Of a stretch of 64,000 nucleotides of DNA, positions 59,420-64,000 are shown piece after piece. Under the pieces are notes generated by a model. That model was not told where the DNA came from. It made no database searches and worked only from the letters and a program-made list of their open reading frames with translations. How positions within the stretch are numbered: position 1 is the first letter of the stretch; the number at the start of each line of letters is the position of its first letter. A program made the translations under genes and the position numbers. Source of the DNA: JAOUEA01 sp963810945 (GTDB lineage: Bacteria > Actinomycetota > UBA4738 > HRBIN12); assembly GCA_963810945.1 (NCBI GenBank), contig CAWEPI010000014.1:1-64000 (forward strand), in the 5' to 3' direction.

Positions 59420-59456
59420 GGACACGGCCCGGTGGAGTCACCACCGGGCCGTGTCC
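59420..59456 (-). terminator. 16-bp perfect hairpin
   Basis: GGACACGGCCCGGTGG (59420-59435) pairs exactly with CCACCGGGCCGTGTCC (59441-59456) around AGTCA. It is 22 bp past the stop at 59478 and separates the secreted protein gene from galU. No T-tract. Confidence 0.75.
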
Positions 59457-59477
59457 GCGTTTGACGAGGACGGCTGC

Positions 59478-59999
59478 CTAGTCAACATACGGATCGGGGT
59501 TGCAGTCCTGGATCCAGAACACCTTCGACTTCGTGTCGTTGCCGAGGGAGCTGCTCACGCTCACGGTCAGCTTCACGTGCCAGCCTTGGACCGGATGAGG
59601 CGTACCGCCGGAGCTGGCGAGCGCCGACTGCAAGTCGAACCGTTGGAACGTGATCGAACCGTCCCAGCCGTCGGTCGAACCACCGGGCGTGTCGTTGCTC
59701 TTCAGATCGCGCTCCTTGGCGGGCGAACCGGCTCCCGGGCCGAACAGCATCGAGGTTCCCGACGGCTGCTGCAACGCCAGCGTTGCGACCGCGTGGGCGG
59801 GGACGTCGAACCCGTAGAAATCGAGCTGGAACCCACAGCCGACGTGCGGCTCGTTGTTCGGATCCTTGTCGAACGGCTTCCCATCGATCTTGATCGTGCC
59901 GTTGTTGCCGGGCGCGGTGCCGGCGGCCCACGCCGTCGTGCCGACCAGCGTCAGCATGCACGTCATCGCGACGACGCTGGCCAACCGCAACTTCCGCAT
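59478..59999 (-). CDS. Small secreted protein of unknown function
   Basis: 173 aa from ATG 59999, with GAAGGAGGAG upstream. The signal peptide is RKLRLASVVAMTCMLTLVG, then TTAWA. The mature part is Gly/Asn-rich and polar: GNNGTIKIDGKPFDKDPNNE, HVGCGFQLDFYGFDVPAHAV and FWIQDCNPDPYVD, with two cysteines likely bonded. A beta-sandwich seems likely. No family recognised. The 201 bp upstream (60000-60200) show no gene on this strand. Confidence 0.7.
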   Translation of the reverse strand: MRKLRLASVVAMTCMLTLVGTTAWAAGTAPGNNGTIKIDGKPFDKDPNNEPHVGCGFQLDFYGFDVPAHAVATLALQQPSGTSMLFGPGAGSPAKERDLKSNDTPGGSTDGWDGSITFQRFDLQSALASSGGTPHPVQGWHVKLTVSVSSSLGNDTKSKVFWIQDCNPDPYVD

Positions 60000-60200
60000 G
60001 TGCTCCTCCTTCTCATCAACGGCCCGAGCGAGCATCGCGTGCGAGCCCCGACCTCGTTGGCTCTCTTCGGGGGATGAAGCTAGGTGCTTCCGGGGGATGC
60101 CCGCATCGACCGGATGGCTGCAGCCGTCCGGCCTTACGACTTGGTCCGGATGCCGAACCCGGCGTATGGCCCGTCATGCCTCGGCTACACTCGGGCCGCC

Positions 60201-60620
60201 ATGCCCACCTACGAATACGTCTGTAAGCGGTGCGGCCATCTCTTCGAGATCGTGCAGTCCATGAAGGACGACACGCTGACCGAATGCCCAGAATGCGGTG
60301 GGGAGTTGCGCAAGGTGTTCGCCCCGCCCGCGATCTCGTTCAAAGGGTCGGGCTTCTACGCCACCGACCACGGCAAGAAGAAGTCCTCGCCCGCCGGATC
60401 CGAGAAGAAGAAGGACGCGTCCGGCACGGAGAAGAAGAGCGATGCGAAGAGCTCGCAGGGAACGGGCTCGTCCGGATCGAGCGGCGGCGGTGACGCGGGA
60501 GCGGCGGCGGAACCGGAGGGGCCTCCGGCGGTTCCAAGGACCGAGGGACTGAGGAGCACTGATGGCCACAGCCGACATCGGGGTGTTCGGGGGTTCGGGG
60601 TTCTACGCGTTCCTCGATGA
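60201..60620 (+). CDS. FmdB-type zinc ribbon protein with long low-complexity tail
   Basis: 139 aa from ATG 60201. Residues 1-42 are the FmdB zinc ribbon: PTYEYVCKRCGHLFEIVQSM, then TECPECGGELRKVFAPPAI, with four Cys in two CxxC pairs. The rest is Lys/Ser/Gly-rich and disordered. The frame overlaps the MTAP gene by 59 bp, unusually long, and the end resembles no family. The tail may be partly a frameshift artefact. It begins the fmdB-MTAP pair conserved in Actinomycetota. TACACT (60186-60191) lies 9 nt upstream. Confidence 0.8.
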   Translation: MPTYEYVCKRCGHLFEIVQSMKDDTLTECPECGGELRKVFAPPAISFKGSGFYATDHGKKKSSPAGSEKKKDASGTEKKSDAKSSQGTGSSGSSGGGDAGAAAEPEGPPAVPRTEGLRSTDGHSRHRGVRGFGVLRVPR

Positions 60621-61356
60621 GACCGAGACGGTGGAGATCGACACGCCGTACGGGCCGCCGAGCGCGCCGCCGGTGATCGGCGAGGTGGGCGGGCGCCGCG
60701 TCGCCTTCATCCCGCGGCACGGACAGCACCACGAGTTCCCGCCGCATCGGGTCCCGTACCGGGCGAACGTCTGGGCGATGAAGGAGCTCGGGGTGGGCCG
60801 CGTCCTCGGTCCGAACGCCTGCGGGTCGCTCCAGGCGGGCGTGAGGCCCGGGGACTTCGTGATCTGCGACCAGCTCGTCGATCGCACGCGCGATCGCGTG
60901 AACACGTTCTACGACGGCCCGGAAACCACGCACATCTCCTTCGCCGACCCCTACTGCGACGTGATGCGCGAGGTGACCGTCGCGAAGGGACGGGACCTCG
61001 GCATCCCGCTCCACGATCGCGGCACCGTGGTGGTGATCGAGGGCCCGCGGTTCTCCACGCGGGCAGAGTCCGCCTGGTTCGCGAACGCGGGCTGGGAGGT
61101 CATCAACATGACGCAGTACCCGGAGGCGCTGCTCGCCCGCGAGCTCGAGCTCTGCTACGCGAACATCTCGCTGATCACCGACTACGACGTCGGTGTCGAA
61201 GGCGTCCCGCCCGTGACCCACGAGGAGGTGGTCCGCGTCTTCACCGCGAACAACGAGAAGCTCCGCGATCTCCTGTTCGCGGTGATCCCCGCACTGCCGG
61301 AGACCCGGGCGTGCGCGTGCGCGACGGCGTTGACGGGCGCCCGTTTCGAGGTGTGA
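60562..61356 (+). CDS. S-methyl-5'-thioadenosine phosphorylase family protein
   Basis: 264 aa. Motifs of the trimeric purine nucleoside/MTA phosphorylase family: IGVFGGSGFYAFLDE, IPRHGQHHEFPPHRVPYRAN, GPNACGSLQAGVRPGDFVIC, VVIEGPRFSTRAESAWF and INMTQYPEALLARELELCYA. It cleaves methylthioadenosine to adenine and methylthioribose-1-phosphate in methionine salvage. Some relatives prefer inosine or guanosine. It overlaps the 3' end of the fmdB-like gene. Confidence 0.9.
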   Translation: MATADIGVFGGSGFYAFLDETETVEIDTPYGPPSAPPVIGEVGGRRVAFIPRHGQHHEFPPHRVPYRANVWAMKELGVGRVLGPNACGSLQAGVRPGDFVICDQLVDRTRDRVNTFYDGPETTHISFADPYCDVMREVTVAKGRDLGIPLHDRGTVVVIEGPRFSTRAESAWFANAGWEVINMTQYPEALLARELELCYANISLITDYDVGVEGVPPVTHEEVVRVFTANNEKLRDLLFAVIPALPETRACACATALTGARFEV

Positions 61357-61365
61357 ACGCTCGCG

Positions 61366-61371
61366 TATCCT
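61366..61371 (+). promoter_or_regulatory. -10 box of a small gene
   Basis: TATCCT ends 7 nt before ATG 61379, with no ribosome site. It supports translation of the small gene from a leaderless transcript. Confidence 0.4.
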
Positions 61372-61378
61372 CGTCGGC

Positions 61379-61567
61379 ATGTCCGACGATCCCGTGCTCG
61401 TGCGTGTGGAGCTGGCGTTCAAGTCGACCGAGGATCAGAGCATCGAGGCGCTCGGCGATCGCATCCGTGAGGCGGTGGCCATGATCGTGGGTCGCCGCGA
61501 GCTCGAGGAGTTCCGCGTGCGCGTCCTCCCGCTCTCCCAGAAGAAAGGGCCGCGGCCGGTCGACTGA
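61379..61567 (+). CDS. Small conserved hypothetical protein
   Basis: 62 aa: SDDPVLVRVELAFKSTEDQS, then LGDRIREAVAMIVGRRELEE and FRVRVLPLSQKKG. A beta-alpha-beta pattern fits a small dimeric domain. Soluble; no motif is recognised. It has a -10 box 7 nt upstream and a hairpin after its stop, so it is probably a real monocistronic gene. Confidence 0.6.
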   Translation: MSDDPVLVRVELAFKSTEDQSIEALGDRIREAVAMIVGRRELEEFRVRVLPLSQKKGPRPVD

Positions 61568-61588
61568 TACGGCCCAGCCCGGTACGTG

Positions 61589-61605
61589 ACGACCGTCACG
61601 GTCGT
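61589..61605 (+). terminator. Short hairpin after the 62-aa gene
   Basis: ACGACCG (61589-61595) pairs with CGGTCGT (61599-61605) around TCA, 22 bp after the stop codon. It is stable but has no T-tract. Confidence 0.35.
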
Positions 61606-61621
61606 GGCGCGCGCTCGGGCA

Positions 61622-61627
61622 TAGCGT
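61622..61627 (+). promoter_or_regulatory. -10 box of the SAF-domain gene
   Basis: TAGCGT ends 6 nt before ATG 61634, the leaderless spacing. Confidence 0.4.
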
Positions 61628-61633
61628 CCGCGC

Positions 61634-62344
61634 ATGCTCCGACGCCGCCTGCCCCAGTCCTCGATCCTGTTCTTCGGGTTGGCCCTCGCCTGCGGGCTCG
61701 CGGCCGCGACGGCGATCCGCGCCTACGCGCACCGCCTGGAGATCACCCGGCCCGACGGTGGCCACCCGGTGAGCGTGCTCGCGGCCACCAGGGATCTGCC
61801 GAGAGGCACGGTCCTGGCATCGACGGACGTCCGCGCGCTGGAGTTCCCGTCGGCCTTCGCCCCTCCGGGCGCGCTGCGCGCCTCTGATCAGGTCGCCGGC
61901 CGCGTGTTGGGGGCCGAGCTGCTGGCGGGGGAGGTCGTGACACGCGCGCGACTCGCGGGGAGCTCGACCGGTCCGATCGCGGCCCTCGTCCCGCCGGGTC
62001 TGCGCGCGTTGGTGATCCCCTCGGGGCTCCCGCCCGGCAGCGTACGGGCCGGCGACGCCGTCGACGTCTTCGGCTCGTTCGGAGGGGCCCAGCCCCACGT
62101 GGAGACCGTGGTCGATGCGGCGGAGGTCGGCCAGGTCCTGGCGGCCGGGGCGGCGGGCGCCTCGGACATGAGGCCCTCGGGGCCCTCGATCGTGCTGTGG
62201 GTGGATCCCTCGACCGCCGGTCGCCTGGCGTTCGCGGCGGCCTTCGCGACGCTCACCGTGGCGGTGACCGGGACCGATGACGCGACCCAGGTGTCTGGAT
62301 CGGTGTCGCCGTCTCCCACCGCCGCGCCCGTCCCCACGCCCTGA
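61634..62344 (+). CDS. SAF domain protein, CpaB/RcpC-like
   Basis: 236 aa. An N-terminal membrane helix (SSILFFGLALACGLAAATAI) is followed by a SAF domain: VSVLAATRDLPRGTVLASTD, VAGRVLGAELLAGEVVTRAR, then the RcpC-type stretch LRALVIPSGLPPGSVRAGDA, and a Ser/Pro tail. CpaB proteins help assemble Flp pili, but no other pilus genes are nearby. In Actinomycetota such a stand-alone gene is common in this block. Confidence 0.85.
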   Translation: MLRRRLPQSSILFFGLALACGLAAATAIRAYAHRLEITRPDGGHPVSVLAATRDLPRGTVLASTDVRALEFPSAFAPPGALRASDQVAGRVLGAELLAGEVVTRARLAGSSTGPIAALVPPGLRALVIPSGLPPGSVRAGDAVDVFGSFGGAQPHVETVVDAAEVGQVLAAGAAGASDMRPSGPSIVLWVDPSTAGRLAFAAAFATLTVAVTGTDDATQVSGSVSPSPTAAPVPTP

Positions 62345-62446
62345 ACGGGACCGCTTGGGCGCCACGACATCTCCACACATCCCCACGATGCGACCCGCTA
62401 GCATGACGCGGACGTTTCCCCGCTTCGGCTGGAAGGGAGCACCCCC

Positions 62447-63289
62447 CTGACCATCGTGCAGGCCATCATCCTGGGCCTTACCCAAGGGATCACCGAGTTC
62501 GCCCCTATCTCCAGCTCCGGGCACCTGATCATCGTCCCGTGGCTCTTCAACTGGTCGATCGTGAACGACCCTGCCCTGAACAAGACGTTCGACGTGGCGC
62601 TGCACGTCGGCACGCTCGTCGGAGCCCTCATCTACTTCCGCAAGGACGTCTGGCGCTACATCAAGGCCTGGTTCGCTTCGGTGGCGGCGCGGTCCATCAC
62701 CGGCACGGACCAGCGCATCGCGTGGGCCCTGGTGATCGGCACGATCCCCGGCGCGCTCCTGGGGGCAGCCTTCGAGGAGCCCATCCAGGAGCGGTTGGGT
62801 GCCCCCTGGCTGATCGCCGCGATGCTCGCGATCTTCGGTGTGGTCCTCTGGTACACGGACAAGGTCATGCGCAGCGACCGCGGACTCGACTCGATCGGGC
62901 CTCGGACCGGCCTCTTCCTCGGCGTCGCGCAGGGGCTGGCCCTCCAGCCGGGGGTGTCGCGTTCCGGCATCACGATGACGGCGGCCCGGCTGCTCGGGAT
63001 CGATCGTGAGAGCGCCGCCCGGTTCTCGTTCCTTCTGGCGATCCCGATCATCGCCGGTGCGGGCCTCTTCAAGGGCGTCGGTCTGGTCCAGGACGGGTTC
63101 CAGGGGTACGGACCCCAGTTCTTCTGGGGCTTCGTCGCGTCCGCGGTGAGCGGGTTCGTGGTGATCTGGGGCCTGCTGAAGTACCTGCGTAGGCACAGCT
63201 TCGCGGTCTTCATGTGGTACCGCATCGCCGTCGCGGTGCTGATCTTCGTGCTGATCGCCACCGGGACGCGGTCCGCCACGATCGGCTGA
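62447..63289 (+). CDS. uppP: Undecaprenyl-diphosphatase
   Basis: About 280 aa, eight predicted helices. The BacA motifs are GLTQGITEFAPISSSGHLI near the start and QPGVSRSGITMTAARLLG in the middle. It recycles undecaprenyl pyrophosphate for cell wall synthesis. The start is unusual: GGAAGGGAG is 7 nt before CTG 62447, which would give LTIVQAIILG as in the family (MTILQAII), whereas GTG 62456 is 16 nt from the site. CTG is preferred for spacing and homology but is a rare start codon. Confidence 0.93.
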   Translation: MTIVQAIILGLTQGITEFAPISSSGHLIIVPWLFNWSIVNDPALNKTFDVALHVGTLVGALIYFRKDVWRYIKAWFASVAARSITGTDQRIAWALVIGTIPGALLGAAFEEPIQERLGAPWLIAAMLAIFGVVLWYTDKVMRSDRGLDSIGPRTGLFLGVAQGLALQPGVSRSGITMTAARLLGIDRESAARFSFLLAIPIIAGAGLFKGVGLVQDGFQGYGPQFFWGFVASAVSGFVVIWGLLKYLRRHSFAVFMWYRIAVAVLIFVLIATGTRSATIG

Positions 63290-63299
63290 GGGCGGGGGC

Positions 63300-64000
63300 C
63301 TAGACCCCTGCGAGCGTCATCTCGCCGATCAGGATCGACGGCGTGCCCACGCTCGAGAAGAAGCGGAGGTCGTCGCCCACGCCCGTGATGCCCGCCAGCA
63401 TCTCTGGCAACGTCGAGGCGATCGTCATCTCGCGCAGTGGCTCGCCGAGCGCACCGCCCGCGATGCGCAGGCCGGTGGCGCCCACGCTGAACTCGCCGCT
63501 GATCGGGTTCGCGCCGCTGTGGACGCCGCTCACGTCCATGATCAGCACGCCCCCCTCCGCCCGGGAGAGCAGCTCCTCGAACGAGCTCTCGCCGGCGTCG
63601 AGGTAGAAGTTGGATGTGCCGACGCCGGGGGCGCTCCGGTAGCCGCGCTTGGCGTTCCCCGTGGAGCGTTGCCCGCCCCCGGTCCGCCGCGCGGTGTAGC
63701 TGTCGTGCAGGAACCCGTTCAGGACCCCCGCTCCGAAGAGCTCGGTGCGGCCGCTCGGCACGCCCTCGTCGTCGAACGGACATGCACCGGGCCCGTCGGT
63801 GACGCGCCCGTCGTCCACGAGCGTGAACAGCGTCGAGCCCACCTGCTGCCCGACCATCTCCGCGAAGAGCGAGCGACCCTTCAGCACCGATTCGGCGTTG
63901 AGCGCTCCCGCCAACACGCCGAGGAACGACGTCGCCGCGAACTGGTCGAGGATCACCGGCACCTTCGCCGTCGGAGGCTTCGAGGCGCCCAGCAGCTTGA
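63300..64000 (-). CDS. TldD/PmbA family metalloprotease-like protein (C-terminal part, runs off the window)
   Basis: At least 232 aa are visible; the 5' part is beyond 64000, since the frame is open to the edge. C-terminal PmbA/TldD features: PVILDQFAATSFLGVLAGAL, then GRSLFAEMVGQQVGS, VLNGFLHDSYTARR and GVLIMDVSGVHSGANPISGE with FSVGATGLRIAGG. Family members cleave peptides such as microcin precursors, often as a two-protein complex. Its stop at 63300 is convergent with uppP, 10 bp away. Confidence 0.88.
   Translation of the reverse strand, partial: KLLGASKPPTAKVPVILDQFAATSFLGVLAGALNAESVLKGRSLFAEMVGQQVGSTLFTLVDDGRVTDGPGACPFDDEGVPSGRTELFGAGVLNGFLHDSYTARRTGGGQRSTGNAKRGYRSAPGVGTSNFYLDAGESSFEELLSRAEGGVLIMDVSGVHSGANPISGEFSVGATGLRIAGGALGEPLREMTIASTLPEMLAGITGVGDDLRFFSSVGTPSILIGEMTLAGV

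Noticed and set aside
60060..60110. Repeated TTC(C)GGGGGATG motifs upstream of the small secreted protein, considered as a riboswitch
   Set aside because: I could not draw a known riboswitch core, and the repeats are short and GC-rich enough to occur by chance.
61241..63196. A 651-aa minus-strand open frame opposite MTAP, CpaB-like and uppP genes
   Set aside because: Composition is His/Arg/Gly-rich shadow coding; the plus-strand genes have full family motifs.

Overview
The window is a chromosomal segment of a high-G+C bacterium (about two thirds G+C by eye), almost certainly a member of the Actinomycetota. The best evidence is the conserved block at the right end: sepX/glpR-like - moaC - glp/moeA - galU, followed by FmdB, MTAP, a SAF/CpaB-like protein and undecaprenyl-diphosphatase. 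Other actinobacterial marks are CU044_5270-type sigma partners, DUF7144 and DUF1269 proteins, a large LuxR/AAA regulator, hydrolase-cyclase fusions, and many apparently leaderless genes with a TANNNT box 6-8 nt before the start codon. No phage, integrase, insertion sequence or CRISPR array was seen.

Left part (1-25 kb) is accessory and sensory. It holds two ECF sigma/membrane-partner pairs (90-1866, 9216-10641). It also holds four class III nucleotide cyclase modules on different scaffolds: hydrolase-cyclase at 2056, cupin-cyclase at 11091, a decayed hydrolase-cyclase at 11962 and a MerR-cyclase at 16237. A three-gene overlapping operon (19344 to 15192, minus) encodes a multicopper oxidase with extra metal-binding modules, the MerR-cyclase and a flavin monooxygenase-like protein. 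Around these lie small membrane proteins, a lipoprotein with thirteen perfect APTQ repeats, oxidoreductases, a MOSC protein and a secreted BNR-type protein.

Middle part (25-44 kb) is dominated by molybdenum hydroxylases. A minus-strand operon (28804 to 25134) encodes a form II-type three-subunit enzyme (small, large, medium). A plus-strand operon (33830 to 39870) encodes a form I aerobic CO dehydrogenase in the order coxM-coxS-coxL with the diagnostic AYRCSFR motif. It continues with an XdhC/CoxF-like protein fused to a YHS metal-binding domain, coxG and a MocA-like nucleotidyltransferase. A second XdhC protein lies between the two operons. The organism should be able to oxidise CO, possibly at trace levels, with Mo-cofactor genes (moaC, glp) also in the window. 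The coxD and coxE maturation genes are not in the window.

Right part (44-64 kb) holds a PhoX-like protein, then a minus-strand group of catabolic or salvage enzymes (amidohydrolase, metallo-beta-lactamase fold protein, group IV PLP decarboxylase-like protein, adenosine deaminase). After these come a LuxR-type ATPase regulator, a secreted AOC-barrel protein, a DinB protein, tRNA-Ala(CGC), a translin-family protein and the conserved actinobacterial block. The window ends inside a TldD/PmbA-type gene.

At least eight genes are broken by frameshifts, all left of 42 kb. They are either decaying genes or uncorrected indels in the assembly, and the sequence alone cannot decide which. Names come from recognised motifs and family resemblance, not from database searches.
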